This document shows, in pieces, positions 1 to 13,815 of a stretch of 64,000 nt of DNA. Source of the DNA: Whitmania pigra (Eukaryota; Annelida; Clitellata; Hirudinida; Haemopidae); assembly GCA_021613335.1 (NCBI GenBank), contig JAJTWR010000082.1, positions 40,001-104,000 on the forward strand. The letters are read 5' to 3'. The notes beneath the pieces are model-generated. The model searched no databases and was not told the DNA's origin. It saw only the letters and a list, made by a program, of their open reading frames with translations. Each line of letters begins with the position of its first letter. Within the stretch, counting starts at the first letter, position 1. The position numbers and the translations under genes are program-made.

Positions 1-610
1 AGGAAGAACGCGCTTCCGCTGTCGGACTGACCCTGAAAGTAGTTATAATATTGATATATACAAAATCATAAGCTATACACATCCACGCAATAAATATTGT
101 TTGTACGACATTTTGAATACTAAATAAAGTAATTTGAAAGGGCATGTGTTTAACTGAGCTAGGTCCTTGATAGATGAAGGTATGAAGGAGACTTGGGCCA
201 TAACATTGAATTGAGAATAATTTAAGTGTAGATTTGGAGAAAGACGGACTATATTCATGTGTATCACGTAGAAAGTGTGAAGGATTATTGTAATTATTGC
301 TTGATATGAAAAAAACAGAGAATATTTTGGGAAGAAAAATGAAATCACATGAAAAGAGCAATTTGTAAATTACGAATTTGTGATATATTTAACATTTAAC
401 AGACTATTGTTAGAGAAGACAGAAGCAGTTGATGATGAGGGTGATAATAAGAAATTTTTTCGTACAATCCGATTCTGTAAATTAGTCAATTTATATAAAT
501 GTGTGTTATAAGTAGCTGTCCATATTATATTGCAGTACGTTAGGTAAGGGTAAATAAAAGAGCAATATAACAGAAGAGCTACTTTTGCGTCAGTGACATT
601 ACAGTATTAC
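1..610 (-). mobile_element. 3' end of a CR1/L2-like LINE, copy A (cut by window edge)
   Basis: Read on the minus strand, this matches two other places in the window (27.5-28.25 kb on plus, 59.46-59.87 kb on minus). The translation, broken by stops and frameshifts, carries the usual tail of CR1/L2/Jockey-type reverse transcriptase proteins: a 'YLTYCNI-W' segment near 560-530, then a 'SFIPSSIKDL' segment near 180-150. The 3' UTR-like part continues off the left edge. It is a dead, 5'-truncated copy. The clade is inferred from motif style; no search was run. Confidence 0.65.
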
Positions 611-3019
611 AGATAATTTAATTATTATAATTAATTTATTATTTATGTTTGTTGACGTCACATAAAACCCGTAAAAGTCCCGTAATAGGATTGCATCGAT
701 CCAAATTTGAACATATCCTATTTTTAGCCGCCGGCATTGTCCAATCTCCGATCGAGAAATGAGGTCAGAAGTTCAGAATGTCACCGAGGTTGAGGAGCAT
801 TTTAAGTGCAGATTCTTTGAGTTTGACTGATTGAGTCATTTTGATTCGTTGACGTCATCGATGACGTCATAAAGTGGACTTTAATCAAGTGAATATGAAG
901 AATTTCGTTCTTGTTTAGTGATTAAATGAAAATTAAATTTTTAATTATTGTTTTAATAGAATTTTTACGCTAATAATTAGAGCTACATTAGATGTAGATT
1001 CTGAGTGTAGAATTCAAAAGGACAATTTGATTCAGATTTTTAAGGTGATTATTTAATTAGTTATAAATTGTTATAAAATACACATGTTATCAGTTAAAAA
1101 TATAAAGGATTAATTAATAATAAAATGACTAATGATGTATGTAAAAGGCCGTTTCATCTTCATCATCATCACCACCACCCTACTCTTTTTCTTCGTTATC
1201 ATTCCGTCGATTCTCGTTGGTTGAATTGATTGATAGGTTGACTGATTAGATGAATGATTAAACTTAACATCGAATAAAATTGAAATTCATCTCAAATGTG
1301 AGAATTATTTAATTTTAAATAAATCAATTTAAAAAAAGTCGGAAACTATTTTCGATGCAACTTTTATTCAACATTTTAAAATAAAAATGTAATTAAGGAG
1401 CCGTCCATAAAGTACGTCACGCTATTTTGGACCATTTTAAACCTCTTTGTCACACTCTATCGCAAATCTCAGATCCTACACTTTCTCAAATGCATTAGCA
1501 TCACTCTTGATTTTATTCCATATCTCATTAACTTCTTTTTGACAATCCTGGGTGTGTATGCTTTAATATAAGCACTGTATGACAATGATGTGTGCAAATT
1601 ACCATTCTCCTTTGTTATAAATACTGAGTTAAACGATCTGACTGAAACAAAGCTAATCATGATTTACGGAGCTTCATTTCCAAAGATTATATAAAATCAG
1701 CATTTTAAAAATGTAACACATAACATATAGTCTAACAATGGTCCCTAAGTAATTTCAACTTATTTTTCTTTAAACTTCATAACTTCATCAAATAAACAAC
1801 GACTTAATCTCGTTACTTTGACGTTTAATGTTTAAATTTACATCAAATTATAAATAAATCGTTTCATTTCTTACGGAAAAATGTTGTAAAATATCGAAAT
1901 CATAAAACGAAAAACTTTTGATTCCCCACTGGGGATTATCCATCATCTCACGATTCAAAGTTATTACGATTGCGTCACAATAATATTATAATATGTTATT
2001 ATTTCTTACTTCATTACTAAGTTATAATTAATATAAATATAAATTATGTTATAATAATGCGAACCCAATGTTTTCGCAACAATCTAAACAAATCTCAGAC
2101 CATGTCTTGCCAAAAACGAGAAAAATTAGTTTGCAAGACAATATTTTTTGGTTTAAAACTCATCATCACATTAATAATAAGTTAAATAAAAATATTAAAT
2201 ATTTAAATCAATGATGGTAGAGTTTCTCTATTCACGTTATTTTATTTTTTTGTTTAAATTTTAGAATTTGTTTTATTAAATTATTAATAATTAAAACTGT
2301 ATTAATGCGGGGTAATAATGATATTAAATAACAATAATTTTATATACCACGATAATTATTATAAGTCGTTTTTGTGTAATACATACATTAGTGAAATGAA
2401 CTTTTTTTGTCGCAAAATAACAAACATAAACATTAAAATTAGTTTGGGTCAGTCTTAAGGTCTTAAAGAAGCATGTACGTTTATTCCAACAGTGAAAATG
2501 ATTAACGGGGTCGAACAAAAAATATAAAATAATAACTCATACAAAACGAAGAATGTAAAATAATAATGCAAAAATAATATTATATTTTCATACAAAATAT
2601 CAAAACATCAAGAACAGCAATGCATAAAATGATAACCAATTTTATTCCACCAAGGTTTTTTTTAGATTAATTAGTACGGCGATTAGAGTTGCTATCTATT
2701 CTGAGCGGGGTTAGGCTTAAGGCTAGCAGGGCTTAGTATGGGTTAATTATTATCAACAATTTTGGTCCTTCAGCAAATAAGACTTAACGCTTTTGCCGCC
2801 ATCAACTCTCGTCTGGTTGCTTTCGCCTTGATTGCGCAATGTTTCTTTATTTGGAAATAATAAGGCGATGCGTCTGCTTCGTCGGTTACAAATGACTTCC
2901 TGTGGTCAAAAATCAATCAGCACTACTTTGCTGCTAGTACCAACACAACCGAAAGTACTTTTCAAACCGCAAGTACTACTGTTGCTCGATTGCAACAATG
3001 TCTTGAAAAGGAGGTTAGA
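611..3019. other. AT-rich stretch without assignable gene
   Basis: I see no convincing coding exon here. Three perfect CRE/ATF palindromes (TGACGTCA) lie at 653-660, 850-857 and 862-869. The stretch 2,640-3,010 is less AT-rich and has open frames, but I could not tie it to a protein family. The rest looks like ordinary intergenic or intronic DNA. Confidence 0.5.
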
Positions 3020-3182
<163 letters not shown>

Positions 3183-3930
3183 ATGCAATACTATAATCAT
3201 TTTTTGCTGTTAATTTATTTATTAACGCTTACTAAATATTTACTTAATTGTTTATTTATATCTTTAATTAACTCACAGTCCTGTGCAGCGACATTCAATC
3301 AATTTTTGTGGCAAATGTTGAATCTAGGCGCGAATTTGAACGCTTTTTAATTTTGATGAATTGTGGTTGTGCCCCTTCCCCAAATCCGCTCACTGGTTCC
3401 AGTGTGTGGCCCTCAAATTCTTCTAGATCCGCCTCTGGGCGGAAGACAATCCCCAAGAAATAACATATGAACGTAAATCATTATTCTCTCGATTTAAAAA
3501 TGCTATTAATAAGCCTAATAATAATTTATAAATTAATCAGAGTGATTACAGACTTATTATAACTTTCTTGGCTAAACCTTGCCGCCAGCTTCTCCTACCT
3601 CAGACGACGGTGTCGCCACAACCACAACAACCACACTGACAAACCCTCTTAACCAGCCAAAATTCCACCTCGGGCCACTGAAAGTCCAAGCAATAAATCA
3701 AGATGGCACGCTGCGTTGTGATGGAGTTAAGAAGGAAGTCAAAATCTATGGGTTTTCTTTTATTTTTTAAGGTTTTTTATTTTTTTTTTTTTTTTTGTCT
3801 GCTTTCGACGAATAAATTTGTTTGTCGACAACGAATTGGTAAATTATATTCCCAGGGATTTTTATTTGATCGTCGTGATTTGGGGAAGAGTGAGGAGGAG
3901 TGGGATTTGTTTCAGATTATTTGGGATTAA
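3183..3930. other. Unassigned stretch with one weak exon-like frame
   Basis: A frame at 3,579-3,770 reads through a Thr-rich piece followed by a plausible globular segment ('GPLKVQAINQDGTLRCDG'). No family was recognised and no clean donor follows it, so it is not called as a gene. Confidence 0.3.
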
Positions 3931-4062
3931 ATGTTTAAATGTTTAAATGTTTAAATGTTTAAATGTTTAAATGTTTAAATGATTAAATGTTTAAATGTTT
4001 AAATGTTTAAATGCTTAAATGCTTAAATGTTTAAATGTTTAAATGATTAAATGTTTAAATGT
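3931..4062. repeat. AAATGTTT 8-bp minisatellite
   Basis: About 16 tandem copies of an 8-bp unit (AAATGTTT) with a few single-base variants (AAATGATT, AAATGCTT). Confidence 0.95.
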
Positions 4063-5049
4063 AACGAAGTGTTATTGTTTTGAAAATTTTAGTTCAAAGT
4101 AATGACTTAAATTTGTTGAACTATTTCAATAAATTCCATTTTAAAAAAATGTCTCAAGACGTCCTGCATTTTGTTATCTACAATATTTGTTTGAATATTT
4201 GTGTTTATTTGTTTTTCAAGAATTATTTCCAAATTCTCTTCTAATTCTTTAAATATTTCCAAATGTCCCTAAATGATGACAGTTATGGGAAAAGTTAAGG
4301 GGAATTAATATGAATAATATTTGGTTTCATTATATTCTTTACAAATGTTTCTCAAAAGTTTGTGGTATAATTAGATCTTTTTTCTCACAATAAAAATGAA
4401 ATTTATGTCCCGATTATTTATAGATACATTCAATGCCTTTTGAGACGCATTCATAAGAAATAACTCACCATTGTTTGTAAATGTTTTTATTTAATTTTGG
4501 CTCATATCATTTTATTATTACTATACAAATTCTGAATCTAATAAATAATAAGAATAACATCAAGCATTTCTGCATTCATAGTTAATATTGAGATAATAGG
4601 TAATGTTCCTGCCTCTAAAGTTAATCAAGACGTGAATAATCACAAGTACTCTAGTAATAGTTAACAATTGTACTAAAGTGAATAAAAACTACAACTAGTA
4701 AAAAAAAAAATTCACAAATAACCACGAATAATCACAAACACTCAAAAAAATATTCACAATTAATCCATAAGTATCTTCGTAACTATTCCTCCACGGACAA
4801 TTCAGTAAAACCATTTCAGTGAAAAATATTTATTCAGTTATTATTATTTTTTCACAATTTTTATCAACTACCGACTAATCTGTAATCTGCGTTTCCTCGC
4901 TCGATTTTGACTGGTTATATCATTTTTGCTGGGGCTAGTCGTATTAGTGGCTATTAGCCCGTCGTCCGGTTAAATAAATAAATAAATAAAAGTTTAAGAC
5001 AAAAATACACAAATCTTTAATAGGACGAAATCCAAAATCTTCAGACGCA
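4063..5049. other. AT-rich stretch with a possible short-interspersed-element tail
   Basis: No gene is seen. Around 4,925-4,990 a non-AT segment ends in a (TAAA)n run, a layout common at the 3' end of SINEs and some LINEs. The head of such an element is not visible. Confidence 0.35.
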
Positions 5050-5460
5050 AAAAAAAAACATTCACCGGGACTGTTTCACGCGCATGCGCATTGACGTATC
5101 ACGAACAGGAAGGAAGTCACGCGAGACGGGAAGCTAAAAAAAGGAGCGGAAAAAAACGGAACTAAAAAATAAACATTGAAAGCGGAACCGAAAGTCACCG
5201 AATTTATCGACGTCTGACAGCAGACAATAAATTAAACTAACAAACAGAACAAAAAAATAAAACATAAACAAAAATAAATAAAAACGGCAAAACGAAGCAA
5301 AAAACTACGCACGAACGTCCTATACACAACGGTCGTCATGGCAACCTTATGACGTCATTCTCCTTTACGAGGCGTTCAGAGCGACGGTTTTTTTTTTGTG
5401 TTTAAAAATTCTGACATCTTCGCGTGAATGGCCGCTGTCGCCTTTCTCAGTCCGTGAAGA
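5050..5460. promoter_or_regulatory. Promoter-like CpG-containing patch with NRF1 and CRE motifs
   Basis: This patch has clearly more CpG than its surroundings. It contains a perfect NRF1-type palindrome (CGCGCATGCGCA, 5,079-5,090) and a CRE/ATF site (TGACGTCAT, 5,350-5,358). No coding start could be assigned to it. It could serve a 5' UTR exon of RMC1 about 2.4 kb downstream, a gene to the left, or a non-coding RNA. The motif matches are direct observation; promoter function is inference. Confidence 0.35.
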
Positions 5461-7833
5461 TGTTAGTGGTGGAAGTGATGAAGACGACGTAATTATGATG
5501 CTAATTGGATGACGACGACATAATTATGATGCTAATTGGATGACGACGACATAATAACTAATTACTAATCCTGATTAATAAAATAAAATTAATAATGCCT
5601 TGGTTGAGAGAATTCTTGCAGTTTAAAACTGAAATTAATTGGTAATATAATAATATAAAATAATATAGACATTTTTTTAATTTTTGAAAACATTTAGAAG
5701 AAAACATTTAAACTTTTAAATTTTAATCCCCTCAAGGATTCAGATTTTCCACGAAATCATCACATTCTGAAACGTTGGCTTGTTTTTACCATCATCTTTT
5801 TCTTAACATTATCATCACCATCATCGTCATAGTCATCCTCCTCCTCCTCATCATCATCATCATCATCATCGCATTGTCTTCGTCCATGCTATTACATCAT
5901 CACGTATGTGACAACAGTCCATTCCTGGTCCCGAACATACAATCTCCTGAAAAACTTTTCTGAAATATAACAATTAAATAAAATGCGTCTCGGGATTTCA
6001 CCTGTTCCATTATTAAACACCATTTTATTGTAATTAAATTCCAGAGAATTAGATTAGGGCCGATAAGAGCGCATAGAAAGACAACATTAAGATGGCTACG
6101 ATGCCATTTTATCTGAAAACACAAAACGGACATTCGTTGATATGGATCCGAAAAAGGTCTAAAAGCTTGAACCAATTTTCTACTCCATGTGCAAATAGCT
6201 GGGGTGAAGCAACTGCATTTTGTCGCAGATATCTTGAGTTTCATTGGCTGAATTTGAAATTTTTCGAATTGATTTTCATTTTTGTTTCAACCTTTAATTA
6301 AAATTATATAGCTTATTTATTCAGTGATGAAAGCAAAATTGATCGTAATACGGTGTGTTAAATTTACATCTGAGTCCAATTATCAAAAATATTCCAAAAA
6401 TTTGTTTAACAGTTTCTAAGTAATGAAATGGATCTGTATCGATCCAAATTAGCATTACAAAACAGAAAAAAAATAAATAAACAGGCAATTAAAAATTAAC
6501 ATTATTTGATCTCAAAAAAAAAATTCTTGTAATAGATCTTCGTCCAATGTATAAAAAGGAAATTTTATCTCATGAAGGTCAACTCAAAAACTTAGACCCT
6601 AGCCGTAAAATTTCCAATATTGATATTTGGAATACATACATTTTGGTCTGCGTGGCGTAGGGATGTACCGACTTAGTCCCGACAAAATAGGACGAGCAAC
6701 ACGACCGATATATCAGCAATATCGAGCCAGGAAATGCCGTTCTAAATCCTTCAACAGTCGAAGAATTTTCAATCCCTGTTTCGCATCCATAGGATGGAAT
6801 TAAACTGAAGCTAAATTAAGAACAGGCATCCAATTATAACCACTTTAACGGAAATACTGATTGATCATTAAGTGGTTACCTTTGTTGTTAACATTTTGAC
6901 GTTGTCATATTGATCGATGATTCTTCATGACGACTTTGGAGCATCTTCCCGGCGTCATTTCCGCCTGGAAATTCAGAGTACCGCGGTTCTTTACGGAGTC
7001 CGGAATGACTGGCGTCCGTAGCGGCTGATAGGATCGAAGGAAACGGTAGATCATAACTATACTGCTTGCCCGTGTCAAGATTAATTTCGATTTACGATTC
7101 ATTGGTCGTTTTTTATAGGCATTTTGTGTTTGCTTTGTGATTTTAATGGCTCCTTGCTTGCATTTATTATGTCAGGTTACTATTATTTATTTCCTTTTCG
7201 GGTCGGCATGTTTAGCGAGTGTTTTTTTAACGCACAGTTTAGCGACAGACGTTTGTTTCTGTTTCCAGAGTTTCAGAGAAAGGGTGTATGAGTGTTTTAA
7301 AATAGCCATTTTATCCGTTTAATTATGTATTAGTAACTTATTAAGTAATAATAATATTATATATCAATAATAAGACTAATTCAGATTGTATGGTCTTTTG
7401 AGATGTTTTCCAGCTTCAGAAGAAATTCATGGTTTTTGTGCTGACATTAACCAAAATTAAAAATAGCGTTTTTCAACATGCCTTTGTGCAAGTATTTATC
7501 ATATTTTTAAATGCAAAATAATAAAAATTAAAATTTGCAGAAGCATATAATGTTAAAAGAATAAAATATAGTTAGCGCAAATTGTGTGATTAATTAGTAA
7601 TTTAAATCTTTAAAATTAATAAATTAAAAAATTATCATTTTTATAATTTGAAATTTAAATTGTCTCATCTTATGTAATTTTGTATTGTCTTTGGCAGCTT
7701 TCTGGGTATTATTTGTAGTACGGAAAGCGCTCTAAGTTAAACTTATGGCTCGCTAATTTTATTGAGGCAATTATATTTAGTCATATAGTCTGCGTAATCT
7801 TGCATTTGTAAGTGGAGACTTAACCAACACAAA
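5461..7833. other. Intergenic stretch upstream of RMC1
   Basis: This holds a ~31-bp unit repeated about 2.3 times (5,487-5,556), CAT/CTC trinucleotide runs (5,797-5,872) and AT-rich DNA. Short open frames at 6,092-6,301 (+) and 6,905-7,102 (-) have no recognisable domain. The second sits in a locally GC-richer spot that could be a 5' UTR or promoter. Confidence 0.4.
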
Positions 7834-10432
7834 ATGGCAGAAAATGTTTGCCTCTATCTTTCTGAACACCCAATCCGCTTTGAGCCTGTTGGCGATACAA
7901 CCTCCGTATTCTTTGACGAATCAAACGAGCAGGTTTAATTCTCACAGAAACATTTTGTAAAACTCGATTTGTATAAGTAAATAGTATCTTGAAGTTTTAG
8001 TAGAGAACAACCATTAAAGCTATGAGAGAAAATTAGTAAAAGATGCATTTTTATTTTATTAGGTAACAAATGTTTTGTTGGTCAATTTATTGCGTTAAAC
8101 TAGTTTCTCTGACTGTTTAAAGTCGAAGATAAAACTTAACTTCAAAATTAAAGTTTTCAATTAAAGATGATTGTTTGTACAATGTAATTTTACAATTAGA
8201 GTACTTATGCATTTTGTAAAAATGCTGTATATAGCTTAACATCAGCTAAAAACACTGACTAACACAAATTGTTCAGCTATTGTTCGAAATTAGCTACACA
8301 AAGCATCAAGCCGCATTATTTTCATAACTTATTTCAGCATAACCACTCTTATTAGCACCATCTAATTATTCAATTATTCAGAGATATTTGTTTTTAATCT
8401 ATTATAAACTTTGTTGCTCGCAGTTGATAATTGCCCGATCCAATGGAGTAGGTGGAGTTGTTGTGAAGTCCTCGAGGAGCAAAAACATCATCAATTTGAG
8501 GTGACTATCTCTAAGTTTATTGTTACAAACAAAATTAACAATTATTATTATTGTTATTGTCATTGTTGTTTGATTGTAATTTTAATGCAATATAATCTAA
8601 AGTTAGCATTGTTACAATATCCATATAGTTTGACATTTGTCACAGCATCTCAAAAAGATAACAGGTGCAGAAGATAGCATTTTAATGAAATAGTATAAGT
8701 TTACATCTGTTTGTTCCAGTAATGGGCAAATCTCAAATCAAATTTCCATGGTCAAATCTCAAATCAAATTTCACATTGCATCAAATCTCAAAAGGTTCAA
8801 ATTCCAAATCAAATCTTCCAAAATTTACTGCTGCCGTAGCTTCACAAACTTTTTCGTGATAAGCAACACAACGAAATCAACAACCAACATTCATTTATGA
8901 CAGTTTTACTACCATTTGAAAATAAAATAATTAAGCCTAGTTTAAGTCAGTTCTATGTTCCCTCACAGCAACATTGATTCCACTGACAATCGATTTCTTC
9001 TTGTGGAGACAAAGGCACCTGAAATTGAAAAAAGTCTCTCCATACTTCCAGATGATGCCGGGATACTTAGAAGTCGTTATAGTTTTGGAAAGCAGTGACC
9101 CTTAGCTGCCCAAAATTGTTCAGCAGTGATGCTGTGCTCCGTTGGAGCATTAAGATACACTGAATCCTCAGTGTTACCAACCTGCAATACATACATATTA
9201 TGTACATATACATTTGAGTTTTCGTTTCCTTCTTATCTTTTTCTTTTGCGTCTTTGTACATCTCTGGATGAATGGTCTAAAGGGAAAAATGAAATTTTTA
9301 ATACTCAGATGTATTTTAAATCTTAAATAAAAGTTGAACTGATAACAAAGTTATTAGTTAACTAACCCTAACATGGCGATGAAAGTTTGATGTAATTCCG
9401 GGTTTTGATCTTATTGGTTTCCTGAAAAATTTGCACCTCATACACCCATCGCCTTTTGTCCTGTGGATGTCTTTAAAAAATTTCACTAAAATCCCATTTT
9501 CCGCTATCTAACTCAGACATATTTAAATGGCGATAAAGCATTGAGCCTCATCAAAGCTACAATAATGTTTACTTAATACAATGAGACGGACACCAAAGGT
9601 ATAGAATTCTTAAATCTATGACCATTTTTACAAATAATATTTCATTGGGCAATCATAGATCCAACAATCGTAGATGTAAACAACATTAGACATAATTTTT
9701 GAAGGGCAATATTAGGCATGCATACGAGTGCGATTTGCGATTTACTTTTCAAATCAAATCGCAAAAATTGCAAATCGAATAAAATCAAATTCGCGGAGGC
9801 CAAAATCGAATACCACAATGTTCAAATCATTTACAATGGTTTATTCACGTCGACTCTATTTGTGGCTTGTGTTTATTTTTAGACTCGAGGAAAAAGGTGA
9901 ACTAAGGTCACTGAACTTCTCACCAAATTCAAGGACACTTGCAATACACAGGAGGAACTCGAAGGCTGTTGTGAGTTGTGATGATGTGATAGCGGTGATG
10001 ATTATAGTGACACAAATGATGAATCATCATATTGACTGGAATTACAGAAACCACTGAGTCATTTTTATCAATTTTGTTGATATCATTATTTATATTTTTG
10101 TATATCTTATCATTATTTATATTTTTGTATATCTTATCATTATTTATATTTTTGTATATCTTATCAATTTTGTTGATATCATTATTTATATTTTTATATA
10201 TCTTATCATTTGTTGATATCATTTTTTATATTTTTGTATATCTTATCATTTGTTTTACATATAATTTGTTTTGATTTTAAAGTATTTTCATATTTGTGTT
10301 TTCTTTCGTCAGGATTTCATCAGTGTAGCTGCTGGAAGGGATATCAAAGAATTCTCTCAGCAAATAAAGGTAGAAATCACTGTTGGTTTCTGAATTTGTT
10401 TTGATTATTATTGCTATTATTTAGTGATATTA

Positions 10433-10489
<57 letters not shown>

Positions 10490-12701
10490 TAGAAAAAATC
10501 AGCAGAGGCCAATGGCCCCTCGTCAAAACCGAGGGCACAAATTATAAGCAAGGTGCAAATGACTCCTTACCCGACAAAATCAAAACAAAAAAAAACATCC
10601 AAAAATAAACTCAAACATTAACTTCTTTTTCTAAACTGTAAATTCTATTGGCAAAAATTCTGTCCAAGTTCTTGAAATTTCCTGTGATGTCACAACATCC
10701 TGAGGCAAACTGTTCCATTCCTGAACTGCTGTTAACTCTGTTACCAAAGAAAAACTTTCTGCAGACTTTGTGATTTGGCCAGTCTTGTCATCAATTTTCT
10801 TTCATGTCCTCTGGTCTTGGAATATGTACTGACGCTACCCATGACACACATGGCGCTTTATAAATTAATTATTATTATTATTAGAAAGGGAAGGACAAAC
10901 TAAATCTCTTATTCCACTTGTCAACTCGAACCACAAAGTCAAATTAGCTCTCTTTCTTCTGTAACATAAACTGGAATGTTGACGTTTCAAAGTTTGAAGC
11001 TTTCTTTCTCCTGCTTCGCATTGTGAAAGATATCTTTCATTTGTATCGTTGCAAAAATTTTCATGCAGAGACGAGCTGTCACATTGCAAGTTGGTGTGGC
11101 GAAATATTCCTTTTTAATGTCTTAGACATAATCACAATTGGCATAATCTTCGCCAATGAGGGACTATATTACCCATTCTGTAGGCTTGATCAGAACTACC
11201 AATTTAGCCACCTGGTCAAACTTCTTGAGTTTTGGCTGTTGTGGCTTAGTAGGGTAAGAGTGACCCCGGGTGTTTAAGAATTGTTGATATCCATGGTGTT
11301 ACATAATTTTTACAACAATATACATTTTTCCTAACACTTGTTTAATTGTTATTTATCTTTCCTTCCTCAAGTTGCTCTTGTTACACCTAATTTTGTATAT
11401 TAATTTTGAATAGAATTAATTAATACCATTTACTCGGCTTATTGTAATTATCCTAATAATTAGTAATTAATTTAATAATAATGCAGGCCAAAGGGGCCAA
11501 GATCCTGGGAGCTTTCTGGCCTAATGACCTTGAGGTGGTTGTTGTCACTGACAAGGGGGTGGAGCATTATCAGGTTGTCATGGTGATGAGTATTGAGCAA
11601 GGATATTTCAAAATGAATATTCTATTATTACTTTTAACTATTCATTGCTTCCCATCTCTCTCTCAAAAAAAAATTTTTTTTCAGTGTGAGGTCAATTGTA
11701 ATAATATTAATATTATTTACTGTTATTAATTATTATTTAATGTTATTAATTATAATTGTTTAATTTTAAGCTTCATTTTGAGAAGAAATCACTGAAGCTC
11801 TTGAAGTCTCTCAGTCAAGACATTAACTGGTTCTTTTGGAATGTGAGAATCTGTGATGTCATTAAGTGCTAATCATCATCATCTCCATTGCTTTCATCAT
11901 CGTCGTCATCATCATCAATGTCATTGTTAGGTATTGCTAACGTCTAAATTTAAGATCTATTTCATCAAAAAAGGGTACAATTCTTCATAACATTTTGTTA
12001 TCATTGATGTAATCATCATCATCATCATCAGATAGAAGGTTCCATATGTGTTATATCCAGTGGTCCTCAGCACAATGCACTCCATGTTTTAAGTTTCAAG
12101 GTTCGTATGTTAGAAGGCTTTTGTTTTTATTTCAACGATAATAATGTGATTAAAATGATAACTATCAATAATAACATTCTCATAATTTAATGTTATTATT
12201 ACTTGACTATTTACATTTATCTCTTAGGATTCCTCTTTCACACGAATGCCAAAGTTTGAAATTGAAATGTTCAGCCAATGCCAGAGCTTGTTACAAAGAG
12301 ATGTTCTGTTACTGAACATGTGAGTGGTTGACTGTTAACGTTCACTGTTTTAATTGTGTAATTGCTTGCTGTGGCTTGTAATCCATTGCTCTTAATAAGT
12401 TTAATATCAATATAATAATAATACTATTAATAGTAAGATGATAATAAAATTAATACTTTTTAATAAATTACTGTTATTTGAATTGTTTTTTTTTTGTTGT
12501 ACAATTTATAAACAATTCCTCGAAATTAATAAATCATTATGATGTTAAATTGGAAATTAAATTATTTCTACCACCGCCAGATACACTCAGATGTACATCT
12601 GCCATGTTGTTGTCGAAAGAGAGTCGCTGCCCATTGAGTTGCATCTTTATCTTATTCAGAGGTCCAAACTTTATATTATAACTATTGTTGTTTTTTCTTC
12701 C

Positions 12702-12738
<37 letters not shown>

Positions 12739-13772
12739 GCTGTTGTGACTTATTCATTATTGCTATTATTGTTGTTACTATGGAGGTCCTTGCCTTTATT
12801 TCATGAGCTCAAGATGGCAGATTTTCTGAGTTCAATCTAATTTATTATGTCATAATAATTTATATAGTTAATTACTTGGTAGTAGCTAATTATAATTAGT
12901 GGCATGTAATTATTTGTTTATTTATTACTCCAGAGACAGCCTAGTAAGGAAGACAGACATCCTCCTATTGAACATCACAGGTCGAGTTGTTGTGAATGTT
13001 GTTGACAACTTGGTGGTTGTTCACCATCAGAACACTAAGGTTGTTAAGTTGTTAATGGTGATGGTTTTGATGATGATAGTGGTGGTGATAGTTGCAATGC
13101 CAAGATGTTGAAAACGATTAGTGATAGTCTGCTACTAGCCATAATTCATGCCAGTCGTGATAGCTTATGCCTGACTTATGCTTCTCCTGTCTACACCTTT
13201 GATGATGGTAACATTGATGAAAAATTAAGTAATTTTTAATGAAAACAGTACTCATTATTTAAAGTCATCAAATCAGATTTGAGCGCAAAGTAACCAGTAG
13301 TAACCATAACTTATTATAATGCATTGTTATTGACCTATTTATTAATATTTATTAATGCCCATTGAACTTATTATAATGCATTATTATTGACCTATTTATT
13401 AATATTTATTAATGCCCATTGAACTTATTATAATGTATTATTATTGACCTATTTATTAATGCCCATTGAACTTATCATAATGCATTATTATTGACCTATT
13501 TATTAATGTCCATCGATCCATTCAGACCTCGCTCCTGTTTGACATATTACTGGAGAATGTTGAGTCATCGGGAGGAGTCAAGTATCACAGTCCTCTATTC
13601 TCGCCTCTTCCTATTCGTCCGTTCAAACCTCCCCTTGAAGGTATATTAATTGAATATTTGTGACATTTTCTAATCTAATTTTTTTTTTAAATTTTTCCTA
13701 GCTAATTTTTAATAACGTTTATAATGTTATTATTATTATTATTATTATTATTTATTATTATTATTATTATTA

Positions 13773-13815
<43 letters not shown>

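Noticed and set aside
3579..3770. Thr-rich exon-like frame
   Set aside because: Attractive by composition, but no donor site follows and no neighbouring exon was found.
5900..6244. 114-aa minus-strand frame
   Set aside because: No recognisable domain, no splice context and ordinary base composition; the opposite strand is equally open.
8718..9800. Possible transposon in RMC1 intron 2, flanked by TCAAATC-rich ends
   Set aside because: The two TCAAATC-rich ends (8,718-8,815 and 9,730-9,800) are suggestive, but no terminal repeat or target duplication could be confirmed.
10032..10274. 80-aa Phe/Ile/Leu-rich frame
   Set aside because: Translation of the 27-bp tandem repeat in an RMC1 intron.
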